A DNA stretch of 9,349 nt from Alphaproteobacteria bacterium (GCA_028293005.1 JAQGLH010000268.1:1-9349), one strand, 5' to 3'; shown: positions 1-5,327, numbered from the stretch's first letter. Notes: a model not told the origin generated them from the sequence alone. Translations and numbers: made by a program.

Positions 1-331
1 CGGGGCTGAAGATCGTCGCTTGCGTGCTGTCGAACCAGCGCTGCGGATCGCGCATGGTGTGGATGACCTTCGCGTCGGGATAATGATCGGCGAGCTCGCG
101 CCAATAAGCGGCGGCCGGCCAGTCGACCGTGGAATTATAGCCTGCGAAAAGCTTGTCCCAATCGGTCGACGAGGGATCGTCGGCGGTCGCGACCCAGGCG
201 GGCATCTTGCCCGGATCGGCGATCAGCTCGTTCATATGGAAGCATTCGCCATAGCCAAGCCGCTCGAGCGCCTGGTGCAGCGACAATGTGCCCGTCCGTC
301 CAAACCCGCTGCCGACGACTCTGATCGTCAT
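1..331 (-). CDS. Sulfotransferase family protein (N-terminal part, cut by window edge)
   Basis: The 110 residues visible begin at an ATG (329-331, minus) preceded by a purine-rich AAAGGGGGTTGAGG stretch that can act as ribosome binding site. The protein would move a sulfuryl group from PAPS to an acceptor that cannot be deduced here. Visible marks are an N-terminal beta strand followed by GFGRTGT (residues 9-15), the 5'-phosphosulfate-binding loop that resembles a P-loop, and HTMRDPQRWFDS (about 91-102), whose Arg and Ser fit the 3'-phosphate-binding motif of PAPS sulfotransferases. Between them lie FHMNEL and a Trp-rich segment typical of the bacterial Sulfotransfer_4-like group. The C-terminal half is outside the window. 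It is the first gene of its unit on this strand, with its own upstream region at 332-470. Family assignment is firm; substrate is unknown. Confidence 0.85.
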   Translation of the reverse strand, partial: MTIRVVGSGFGRTGTLSLHQALERLGYGECFHMNELIADPGKMPAWVATADDPSSTDWDKLFAGYNSTVDWPAAAYWRELADHYPDAKVIHTMRDPQRWFDSTQATIFSP

Positions 332-401
332 CCTCAACCCCCTTTATGATCGTCTTATACCTTTCGACCATATCGGAGACTGGGCGCGAGGATCAACCGG
401 C

Positions 402-437
402 GTTTCGGCAACCTGTGTTTCGGCAACCTGTGTTCGG
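402..437. repeat. 15-bp tandem direct repeat upstream of the sulfotransferase gene
   Basis: GTTTCGGCAACCTGT occurs at 402-416 and again, identical, at 417-431, followed by a partial third copy (GTTCGG, 432-437). It lies in the 139-bp gap between the zinc-ribbon gene stop (471) and the sulfotransferase start (331), about 70-105 bp upstream of that start. A TATAAG hexamer on the minus strand at 359-354 could be the -10 of the sulfotransferase promoter, though no good -35 is visible. Phased identical repeats at this distance fit a regulator-binding array. The core TTCGGCAACC recurs once in the mraZ-like/ftsZ-like control region (1524-1533). Function is inferred. Confidence 0.6.
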
Positions 438-470
438 GCCTCGGGCAAGGATGGCGGACCGTACGCGCGC

Positions 471-890
471 TCACCAGCCGCGATAGGGCATGCGGATCAC
501 CGGCAGCTCGCGCGGACGGCTGCGCTGCCGCGCGAGATGGCCGAGGAGATTGCTCTGCCATTGCCTGATGCCGTTGGCGCCGGACCAGGCGAACAGGCAA
601 AGGTCGGCCGCGACGACCTTCGCAAAGCTGAAGCGCGGGCGCAGCCGGCGCGGCTTCGCGATCCGCTGCGGGATCACCATCGGCAGGTTGTAGACCGGTT
701 TCGGCCGCGAGGCGGCACCGCGGTGAACCGGCCGCCAGACGATGCGCTTTCCGCGCGGCACCGGCTTCCATTTCACCGCCGAGCCGATCATTTCGCGCCC
801 GCAGCGCGTGCACCGGCTGAAATAATAGCCCTGGTTGGAGATGTTGCTGGGGCGCGCGGCATGGCGGCCGCACAGGCAAAGCAGGGACAT
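471..890 (-). CDS. Small zinc-ribbon-like protein, second gene of the mraZ-like unit
   Basis: A 139-residue protein I cannot assign to a named family. Near the N-terminus it has Cys5-x-Cys7 and Cys27-x-x-Cys30 (CLCGRH and RCTRCGRE), a spacing that suggests a four-cysteine zinc ribbon. Then comes a basic, Trp- and Pro-rich stretch (WKPVPRGKRIVWRPVHRG, about 41-58) and a strongly Arg-rich C-terminal half. No signal peptide or membrane segment is evident. A basic protein with a zinc ribbon suggests nucleic-acid or protein binding, but this is only inference. Its ATG lies 2 nt after the stop of the MraZ-like gene, with AGGAAG 7 nt upstream located inside that gene, so the two are almost certainly co-transcribed and probably translationally coupled. 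The codon use matches its neighbours and the reading frame is clean. Confidence 0.72.
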   Translation of the reverse strand: MSLLCLCGRHAARPSNISNQGYYFSRCTRCGREMIGSAVKWKPVPRGKRIVWRPVHRGAASRPKPVYNLPMVIPQRIAKPRRLRPRFSFAKVVAADLCLFAWSGANGIRQWQSNLLGHLARQRSRPRELPVIRMPYRGW

Positions 891-892
891 GG

Positions 893-1369
893 TCAGACTT
901 CCTGTAAGGGCTGGAGGCTAGCTTGGGAACGCCAGGCCGCGATCTCGCTGAGGGCCGGATCGCCGCTCTCGAGCGCGATCTGGGGGTTCCAGATCTCGAA
1001 CGCCGCACCGACCCCGACGAACAGCGCCAGGCCGTCCACCCTTCCCTTCCGCCGCATCGGAACTGGCAGCGACATCCTGCCGTCCGGCTCATAGCGGGCT
1101 TCCTCGGCCCAGCCGAAGATGTGGCGGGCGCGCGCGTCGAGTTGATCGGCGTCATATCGGCTCGACCGCAGCCGCTCCTGATCTGCGTGGAGGACGCGGT
1201 GATGACTGCGGTCGTAGCCAACCAGGCACGGCTCCGACCGGTGCGGCGCGATCACCAGCAGGTTGGCATCGGAAAGCTTCGACAGCGTGAGGCGGACGAA
1301 CTCCGGCAACATCAGAAAGCCGTCCTCATCGACAGCGCACAGTGCACTGCCGCTGAACCAGTGAATCAT
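893..1369 (-). CDS. MraZ-like transcriptional regulator (divergent from ftsZ-like gene)
   Basis: A 158-residue protein with the MraZ layout: two tandem SpoVT/AbrB-type swapped-hairpin halves. The first (about 7-55) carries AVDEDGFLMLPEFVR; the second (about 88-130) carries YEPDGRMSLPVPMRRKGR followed by LFVGVGAAFEIWNP, very close to the second-half signature of alphaproteobacterial MraZ (DGxGRxxLPxxLR, then a VGxGxxFEIW core). MraZ proteins bind repeated operators and control the division/cell wall cluster as ring-like oligomers. The first half has Phe (residue 18) where family members have the Arg of the DxxGR motif, while the second half keeps it (Arg98). I chose the ATG at 1367-1369 because the homologous domain begins about five residues later and because upstream in-frame ATGs run into the ftsZ-like gene; no strong Shine-Dalgarno is visible. 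It is not in a dcw cluster, so it is probably a paralogue. Confidence 0.82.
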   Translation of the reverse strand: MIHWFSGSALCAVDEDGFLMLPEFVRLTLSKLSDANLLVIAPHRSEPCLVGYDRSHHRVLHADQERLRSSRYDADQLDARARHIFGWAEEARYEPDGRMSLPVPMRRKGRVDGLALFVGVGAAFEIWNPQIALESGDPALSEIAAWRSQASLQPLQEV

Positions 1370-1410
1370 GATCGGTGACTTATCTAGAAGGGCGTGAAGG
1401 AACGGCTCGA

Positions 1411-1426
1411 TTAAGCGTTTCTTAAC
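1411..1426 (+). promoter_or_regulatory. CtrA-type binding box (TTAA-N7-TTAAC)
   Basis: TTAAGCGTTTCTTAAC matches the full CtrA consensus exactly: TTAA at 1411-1414, seven bases, then TTAAC at 1422-1426. TTAA is rare in DNA this GC-rich, so two copies at exact spacing between two division-type genes are unlikely to be random. The box is 41 bp upstream of the mraZ-like start codon and 165 bp upstream of the ftsZ-like start codon. In Caulobacter, CtrA regulates ftsZ and other cell-cycle genes; binding here is inferred. The same bases also form the inverted repeat TTAAG-N5-CTTAA. Confidence 0.55.
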
Positions 1427-1452
1427 CTTATCGGGACCGCGCGCTGCTTGCC

Positions 1453-1465
1453 ATTCGGTACGAAT
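1453..1465. promoter_or_regulatory. Inverted repeat ATTCG-GTA-CGAAT, possible operator
   Basis: Perfect 5-bp arms around a 3-bp centre in the divergent mraZ-like/ftsZ-like control region. A similar sequence in the opposite orientation (CACTCGGTAG, read on the minus strand from 1500 to 1491) matches CATTCGGTAC at 1452-1461 in 8 of 10 positions. This could be a dimeric regulator site; which protein binds is unknown. Confidence 0.3.
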
Positions 1466-1523
1466 ACGCGCGTAGCGCCGCTCAGTAGTCCTACCGAGTG
1501 TGTAGTCATCACCAAATTCACTA

Positions 1524-1533
1524 TTCGGCAACC
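1524..1533 (+). promoter_or_regulatory. TTCGGCAACC element shared with the sulfotransferase upstream repeat
   Basis: The 10-mer TTCGGCAACC at 1524-1533 is identical to the core of both tandem repeats at 404-413 and 419-428. All three copies are intergenic and flank the mraZ-like unit, which suggests one regulator acting on the sulfotransferase and ftsZ-like promoters. The site is 58 bp upstream of the ftsZ-like start codon. No protein footprint is known to me. Confidence 0.35.
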
Positions 1534-1591
1534 ATACCGCGATTCTCGGTCGACATTGCGCGAGACACATCCATTCCGGAGTTACCAGGAC

Positions 1592-3208
1592 ATGATCCGA
1601 ATAGATTCCCATGAGTTGGAGCTGCTCCATCCCCGCATCACCGTTGTCGGCGTCGGCGGTGCCGGGGGAAACGCGGTTGATCGGATGATTGCCGGCGGCG
1701 CAGCCGGCATCGATTTCGTCGTCGCGAACACCGACGCGCAGGCTCTGAACCAGTCGCCGGCGCGGCAGCGGCTCCAGCTCGGCCGCGATGTGACCGAAGG
1801 CCTCGGCGCCGGCTCCCATGCTGAGATCGGCCGCGCGGCGGCCGAAGAATCGCTCCCCGACATCAACCTCGCGCTGGAGGGCGCACACATGTGCTTCATC
1901 GCCGCCGGCATGGGTGGAGGCACCGGCACCGGCGCCGCACCGGTCAGCGCCCGGGGGGCGCGCGCCAAGGGGATCCTGACGGTGGCGGTCGTCACGACCC
2001 CGTTCGCCTTCGAAGGAAGCCGCCGCGGCCGCCACGCCGAAGCCGGGATCAGCGAGCTCCAGCAGCATGTCGACACGCTGATCGTCATCCCCAACCAGAA
2101 TCTGTTCCGGATCGCCGGTCCCCAGACCACATTCAGGGAGGCGTTCGAGATCGCCGACGACGTGCTTCAGCAGGGCGTGCGCGGCATCACCGACCTGATG
2201 GTCATGCCCGGCCTGGTCAACCTCGACTTCGCCGACGTCCGGTCGATCATGGCCGCGATGGGCAAGGCGATGATGGGCAGCGGCGAGGCAAGCGGCGAGA
2301 ATCGCGCGATCGAGGCCGCTGAGCGGGCGATCGCCAATCCGCTCCTCGACGGCGCGATCGCCGGCGCACGCGGCCTGATCATCTCGATCACCGGCGGCGA
2401 CGACATGCGCCTGGTCGAGGTCGACGCCGCCGCCAGCCACATCCAGCAGTTGGTCGATCCCGAAGCAAATATTATCTGGGGATCGGCGATCAATCCGGCT
2501 TTCGCGGGACGCTTGCGCGTCTCGATCGTCGCGACCGGCATGGATCTGGACGCGAACGCCGGCGTCGCGCCCTCGGCGCGTGCCGAAAATCCGTTCCGAA
2601 GCGCGCCGACCAGACCGGTGCGCGTCCCTACCGCGCCGCCGCGGCAGCCGGAAGCACCGCCGCCGCCCACTTGCTCCGCCGATCCGGTCCGCACCAGCGT
2701 GGCTGGACGGACGGTCGAGGCAGACTCCCGTCCTGCGCGCCTCGCTCCGGCGCAGCCGCTCGCCGCGGCGGCACCGGTCGCGCCGGCCTGGCTGGTCCCG
2801 TCCGCTTCGGCCGACGCGGGTTTCGTCGACCCCGGCGCACCGCTCCACGACCTGTTCGAGCCAGCCGCCGCCTCACCGCACCGCTCGCCGCCGCCCCCAA
2901 TCGCGGCGTCTCCGGTCATGCCGGCCCTGGTCATGCCGGCCCCGATCATGCCGCCCCCCGTCATGACGCTGAGGCCGACCGCGGAGACCGGCGCCCGGCC
3001 GACCGGCGCCAGCCTGTTCCAACGGATGACCCGGCTCGTGCATGGCGCGATCGCGCCGCTCCATGAGGCGCCAGCGGCTGACCCCGCCTCGTCGGGGAGA
3101 GAAGCTGGCCAGAAGCGGAGACCTCCGCCGCGGGTGGTGGACGTGCGGCGGAGCAACGGCATCGCCGAGCCGCAGACCTATCCGGTGTGGGAGCGCACCG
3201 CGCGCTGA
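1592..3208 (+). CDS. FtsZ-like tubulin-family GTPase (probable second FtsZ)
   Basis: A 538-residue FtsZ homologue, the GTPase that polymerises into the cytokinetic ring. The core (about 14-318) is intact: [10 protein letters not shown] (20-29), NTDAQAL (46-52), the tubulin signature GMGGGTGTG (106-114), IPNQNLFR (167-173), the T7 loop NLDFAD (210-215) with both catalytic acidic residues, and NIIWGSA. So GTP binding and hydrolysis are expected. A linker of about 155 residues follows, rich in Pro and Ala, with 5-residue repeats at about 442-458. [11 protein letters not shown] (472-482) resembles the distal motif found just before the C-terminal peptide in alphaproteobacterial FtsZ, but the expected DIPAFLRRQ-like peptide is absent and the protein ends in [10 protein letters not shown] start at ATG 1592, where the FtsZ fold begins; the frame is open upstream but unlike FtsZ. 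Divergent to an MraZ-like gene; ftsQ and ftsA are not next to it, so a paralogue is inferred. Confidence 0.9.
   Translation: MIRIDSHELELLHPRITVVGVGGAGGNAVDRMIAGGAAGIDFVVANTDAQALNQSPARQRLQLGRDVTEGLGAGSHAEIGRAAAEESLPDINLALEGAHMCFIAAGMGGGTGTGAAPVSARGARAKGILTVAVVTTPFAFEGSRRGRHAEAGISELQQHVDTLIVIPNQNLFRIAGPQTTFREAFEIADDVLQQGVRGITDLMVMPGLVNLDFADVRSIMAAMGKAMMGSGEASGENRAIEAAERAIANPLLDGAIAGARGLIISITGGDDMRLVEVDAAASHIQQLVDPEANIIWGSAINPAFAGRLRVSIVATGMDLDANAGVAPSARAENPFRSAPTRPVRVPTAPPRQPEAPPPPTCSADPVRTSVAGRTVEADSRPARLAPAQPLAAAAPVAPAWLVPSASADAGFVDPGAPLHDLFEPAAASPHRSPPPPIAASPVMPALVMPAPIMPPPVMTLRPTAETGARPTGASLFQRMTRLVHGAIAPLHEAPAADPASSGREAGQKRRPPPRVVDVRRSNGIAEPQTYPVWERTAR
2914..2958 (+). repeat. 15-bp tandem repeat encoding [15 protein letters not shown] in the FtsZ-like linker
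   Basis: Three consecutive 15-bp units (2914-2928, 2929-2943, 2944-2958) based on GGTCATGCCGGCCCC encode a five-residue repeat of Val/Ile-Met-Pro-Ala/Pro-Ala/Pro, with a decayed fourth unit starting at 2959. It sits in the disordered linker of the FtsZ-like protein. Tandem duplication of this kind can change linker length between strains. Confidence 0.7.
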
Positions 3209-3331
3209 CCACCGGGCGAGAGGCGGACTCCGGCCACTACCGTGCTATAACGGCATTGCCTAACCGACGTCGGGCGTCCAGTGCACGGGTCGAAAAAGAT
3301 AATAGTTTCCAGAGGCTGAGAGGATCTCGAG

Positions 3332-3357
3332 CCCGGAGGTTCCGGGTAATCGTTTTT
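3332..3357 (+). terminator. Hairpin with downstream T-tract, possible ftsZ-like terminator or operator
   Basis: CCCGGA (3332-3337), GGT, TCCGGG (3341-3346) form a perfect 6-bp stem with a 3-nt loop; a TTTTT run follows at 3353-3357, six bases after the stem. It lies 124 bp after the ftsZ-like stop and about 70 bp before the response regulator start. The gap before the T-run is longer than in a standard intrinsic terminator, so an operator upstream of the regulator gene is an equal possibility. The 194-209 bp gap also holds the perfect palindrome CCGACGTCGG (3264-3273). Confidence 0.35.
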
Positions 3358-3417
3358 GGGCCTTCGACGGCGCCGTGAGCGCCCCGCCGAACCCCTGCGC
3401 GGATGAGGAGTTGGCTC

Positions 3418-4110
3418 GTGCCGGACCGGTTCGTGCATATCGTCGATGATGACCCGCAGATCAGGGAGGCGACGCAGTTCCTGCTGCGGACCCACAATAT
3501 CGCCAGCCAGGCCTATGATTCGGGCTGCGACTTTCTCAATCGCGCCCAGCTCGATCGCGGCGTCGCCTTGCTGGACCTCAGGATGAAAAGCCCCGACGGC
3601 CTTGAGGTGCTCAGGCAGCTGCGCACGGCCGGCTGTCCGCTGCCCGTCGTGCTGGCGAGCGGGCACGGGACGATCGGCATCGCGGTCGGCGCGATGAAGC
3701 TCGGCGCGACCGATTTCATCGAGAAGCCCTATCAGGACAAGGTGCTGCTCGCGAGCCTCGAGCGCGGTTTCGCGATCGTGCCGATCGCCAGGCAGCGGCA
3801 CCAGACGCGGATCTCCGCGACTCGAGTCGTTGAGGCGCTCAGCCCGCGCCAGCTCCAGATCCTCCAGGGGATGGTGGCCGGCGAGACGAATAAGGCGATG
3901 GCGCGCCGCATCGGCATCAGCCCGCGCACGGTCGAGACGCATCGCGCGCACCTGCTCCACCGTCTCGGCGCCGCCAACATCTCCGAAGCGATCCGGATCG
4001 CGAACGCAGCCCAGCTCGACGACGTCATCACCCGGGCCGGGTTGAATGACGCGCCGGCGGTCCGCCATATCGGCCTCGCCGGCGGCGCGCAGTGGCAGCT
4101 CGCCCTGTAG
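3418..4110 (+). CDS. FixJ/NarL-type response regulator (receiver + LuxR HTH), orphan
   Basis: A 230-residue two-domain transcription factor that should be activated by phosphorylation from an unidentified histidine kinase. The receiver (about 4-120) has the acidic pocket IVDDD (8-12), the phosphoacceptor Asp53 in LLDLR, Ser81 in ASGHG at the switch position, and Lys103 in IEKPY, closely matching the FixJ pattern. The LuxR-type helix-turn-helix (about 141-198) reads ALSPRQLQILQGMVAGETNK then GISPRTVETHRAHLLHRLGA. I prefer the GTG at 3418 because GAGGAG lies 7 nt upstream and the FixJ domain starts there; an ATG at 3403 is possible but has no ribosome binding site. A C-terminal extension of about 30 residues follows the HTH. 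No kinase is adjacent, so its signal and targets are unknown. It sits downstream of the ftsZ-like gene on the same strand, separated by a likely terminator. Confidence 0.9.
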   Translation: MPDRFVHIVDDDPQIREATQFLLRTHNIASQAYDSGCDFLNRAQLDRGVALLDLRMKSPDGLEVLRQLRTAGCPLPVVLASGHGTIGIAVGAMKLGATDFIEKPYQDKVLLASLERGFAIVPIARQRHQTRISATRVVEALSPRQLQILQGMVAGETNKAMARRIGISPRTVETHRAHLLHRLGAANISEAIRIANAAQLDDVITRAGLNDAPAVRHIGLAGGAQWQLAL

Positions 4111-4120
4111 GCGACCCATC

Positions 4121-4140
4121 GCCGGCCTTCCGAGGCCGGC
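4121..4140 (+). terminator. Strong hairpin after the response regulator gene
   Basis: GCCGGCCT (4121-4128), TCCG loop, AGGCCGGC (4133-4140) make a perfect 8-bp GC-rich stem 10 bp after the response regulator stop. A second stem, GGCGGCG (4149-4155) with CGCCGCC (4168-4174), follows. Neither has a T-tract, so this may be a weak or Rho-assisted terminator or an mRNA-stabilising structure. It separates the regulator from the YjbQ-family gene. Confidence 0.45.
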
Positions 4141-4246
4141 AGCAGCCCGGCGGCGCAGCCGGACAGGCGCCGCCGCCATCGCTGCGAGGTCCAAGTCGCC
4201 GCGGGGGGTGTTTCCTCCCGGCCGCAAATCGCTCTATGCGAAGGCC

Positions 4247-4666
4247 ATGCGGCAAGCGACCGGCACCATCGACTTCCAGACCGAGCGGCAGGGCCTGGTG
4301 GAGATCACCAGCGACGTAACGGGCTGGGTCGCCGAGCAGGCCATCCGGCAGGGCCTGCTGACGATATTCTGCCGCCACACCTCCGCGTCCCTGCTGATCC
4401 AGGAAAATGCCGCGCGAGAAGTGCGCAGTGATCTGGAAGCCTATTTCGCGCGCCTCGCGCCCGAAGACCCGGCTGCTTACGCGCACGACGACGAAGGTCC
4501 CGACGACATGCCGGCCCATCTGCGCGCCGCGCTCACCCAGGTTCATCTGTCGATCCCGCTGACCGGCGGCCGTCTCGCGCTCGGCACCTGGCAAGGCATC
4601 TACCTGTTCGAGCACCGCCGCCGGCCCCACCGGCGCACGCTGGCGCTCCATCTGCTCGGCGAGTGA
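4247..4666 (+). CDS. YjbQ family protein (UPF0047; secondary thiamine-phosphate synthase-type)
   Basis: A 139-residue cytoplasmic protein, the usual length for the family. The family signatures are complete: CRHTSASLL (42-50) with Asn54 in IQENA, HDDEGPDDMPAH (80-91), and GTWQGIYLFEHR (113-124) followed by RPHRR. The conserved His, Asp, Glu and Arg residues line the putative active site in solved family structures. Escherichia coli YjbQ has weak thiamine phosphate synthase activity, but the real role is not settled. I start at ATG 4247, where homology begins (MRQATGTIDF); the frame is open 67 codons further upstream but that stretch is Arg- and Ala-rich and unlike the family. A GAAGG sits just 2 nt before this ATG, so the ribosome binding site is poor. 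It is followed after 7 nt by the YbaK-type gene, so the two are probably co-transcribed. Confidence 0.92.
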   Translation: MRQATGTIDFQTERQGLVEITSDVTGWVAEQAIRQGLLTIFCRHTSASLLIQENAAREVRSDLEAYFARLAPEDPAAYAHDDEGPDDMPAHLRAALTQVHLSIPLTGGRLALGTWQGIYLFEHRRRPHRRTLALHLLGE

Positions 4667-4673
4667 GCGAGAA

Positions 4674-5141
4674 ATGAGCGCCGAATCGGTGCGGGCCTGG
4701 CTCGCCGAGCATGCCGCCGATCTGCCGATCGTCGAGACCGAGCAAAGCACCGCCACGGTCCTGGAAGCGGCCGCCGCACTTGGCGTCGAGCCGGGGCGCA
4801 TCGCCAAGACCCTCGCGGTTCGCGCCAATGGTGAAGTCTTCCTGATCGTCGCGCGCGGCGACGCGCGGCTCGACAACGGCAAGGCCAAGGCCGCGTTCGG
4901 CGGGAGGCCGCGCATGCTCGACGCGGCGGAGACGCTCGCGCTGACCGGCCATCCTGTCGGCGGCGTGTGCCCGTTCGGCCTCAAGACGCCGCTACGCGTC
5001 TTTCTCGACCGCTCGCTGCGGGATTTCGACGAAATTTTCCCCGCCGCAGGATCGCTCAACAGCTCGGTCCGGGTGACGCCCGAGCGTCTCGCCGCAGTCG
5101 TTCACGGCGATTGGGTGGATGCCTGCCGCATACCGGATTGA
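4674..5141 (+). CDS. YbaK/EbsC-type aminoacyl-tRNA deacylase
   Basis: A 155-residue single-domain protein of the YbaK/ProX editing superfamily, which hydrolyses mischarged aminoacyl-tRNA (for example Cys-, Ala- or related amino acids on tRNA-Pro) in trans. Visible hallmarks are the catalytic Lys45 in GRIAKTLAVR, GDARLDNGKAKAAFGG (about 60-77), and GHPVGGVCPFGL (about 92-103), the substrate-pocket Gly-rich motif, then SLNSSVRV near the C-terminus. The subtype (YbaK, ProXp-ala, ProXp-x and so on) cannot be fixed by eye. It starts 7 nt after the YjbQ-family stop with a GCGAGA-like ribosome binding site spanning the junction, which points to a two-gene operon. Metabolic linkage between the two is not obvious. 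Confidence 0.9.
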   Translation: MSAESVRAWLAEHAADLPIVETEQSTATVLEAAAALGVEPGRIAKTLAVRANGEVFLIVARGDARLDNGKAKAAFGGRPRMLDAAETLALTGHPVGGVCPFGLKTPLRVFLDRSLRDFDEIFPAAGSLNSSVRVTPERLAAVVHGDWVDACRIPD

Positions 5142-5157
5142 GCATCCCCTCGCGGCT

Positions 5158-5214
5158 CTCCGGCGCCGGAGCTCGACGCCTGAACGTTCGCGCCAGCGCC
5201 GCGAAGGCGCGGCG
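5158..5214. repeat. Pair of GC-rich inverted repeats after the deacylase gene
   Basis: CTCCGGCGCCGGAG (5158-5171) is a perfect 14-bp palindrome, and CGCCGCG-AAGG-CGCGGCG (5197-5214) is a perfect 7-bp stem with a 4-nt loop. Both lie in the 186-bp gap after the YbaK-type gene. There is no T-tract. They could end the yjbQ/ybaK-type transcript or stabilise its 3' end. Confidence 0.4.
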
Positions 5215-5292
5215 ATGATGACGCGGTCGCCGCCCTTCTCGCTTCCTTTCGGAGAGATGCCGCCGCCCCGCGTGTGGGCGCGCCTTTTCTGC

Positions 5293-5320
5293 TATAGAAT
5301 CGCGGTCGTCGAGCGAGGGG
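5293..5320 (+). promoter_or_regulatory. Candidate -10 element and ribosome binding site of the DUF5996 gene
   Basis: TATAGAAT at 5293-5300 is an AT-rich -10-like element in a GC-rich stretch, 27 bp before the start codon. No matching -35 is clear about 17 bp further up. GAGGGG at 5315-5320 lies 7 nt before ATG 5328 and is a good Shine-Dalgarno, fixing that start. Confidence 0.4.
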
Positions 5321-5327
5321 CGCTTTA

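Larger units (their letters stand above)
1370..1591. promoter_or_regulatory. Divergent control region between mraZ-like and ftsZ-like genes
   Basis: 222 bp separate the two start codons. The stretch is visibly more AT-rich than the flanking genes. It holds a perfect CtrA-type box at 1411-1426, an inverted repeat ATTCG-GTA-CGAAT at 1453-1465, GTAGTC direct repeats at 1485-1490 and 1502-1507, the shared 10-mer at 1524-1533, and a GANTC methylation-type site (GATTC, 1541-1545). A YTCGGYA-like heptamer recurs at 1454-1460, 1492-1498 (minus strand), 1524-1530 and, less well, 1545-1551. These could be operator copies for the MraZ-like protein, but they do not match the TGGG-type repeats known for Escherichia coli MraZ. 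I see no convincing -35/-10 pair for either gene. Confidence 0.6.

Noticed and set aside
402..437. CRISPR-like array
   Set aside because: The 15-bp units are directly adjacent with no spacers, and only two full copies exist.
288..1094. 268-residue plus-strand open frame across the zinc-ribbon and MraZ-like genes
   Set aside because: It overlaps two coupled minus-strand genes with conserved motifs and is itself of random composition.
1448..1591. 48-codon N-terminal extension of the ftsZ-like frame
   Set aside because: FtsZ homology starts at ATG 1592; the extension covers the AT-rich control region and is not FtsZ-like.
1370..2848. Upstream minus-strand continuation of the MraZ-like frame across the whole ftsZ-like gene, giving a 651-residue open frame
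   Set aside because: The extension is antisense to a clearly conserved FtsZ core, has low-complexity Arg/Gly/Asp composition, and MraZ homology begins only at about 1369. It is a GC-rich shadow frame.
2167..3162. 331-residue minus-strand open frame opposite the ftsZ-like linker
   Set aside because: Composition of Gly, Ala, Arg and Ser mirrors the Pro-rich linker on the other strand; no recognisable domain.
3403..3417. ATG at 3403 as start of the response regulator
   Set aside because: The GTG at 3418 has GAGGAG at ideal spacing and matches the usual FixJ N-terminus; the ATG overlaps that ribosome binding site.
3178..4227. 349-residue minus-strand open frame opposite the response regulator
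   Set aside because: The plus strand encodes an unmistakable receiver-HTH protein; the antisense product resembles no family.
4046..4246. 67-codon N-terminal extension of the YjbQ-family frame
   Set aside because: It overlaps the end of the response regulator gene and the hairpin, and is Arg/Ala-rich; the family begins at MRQATG.
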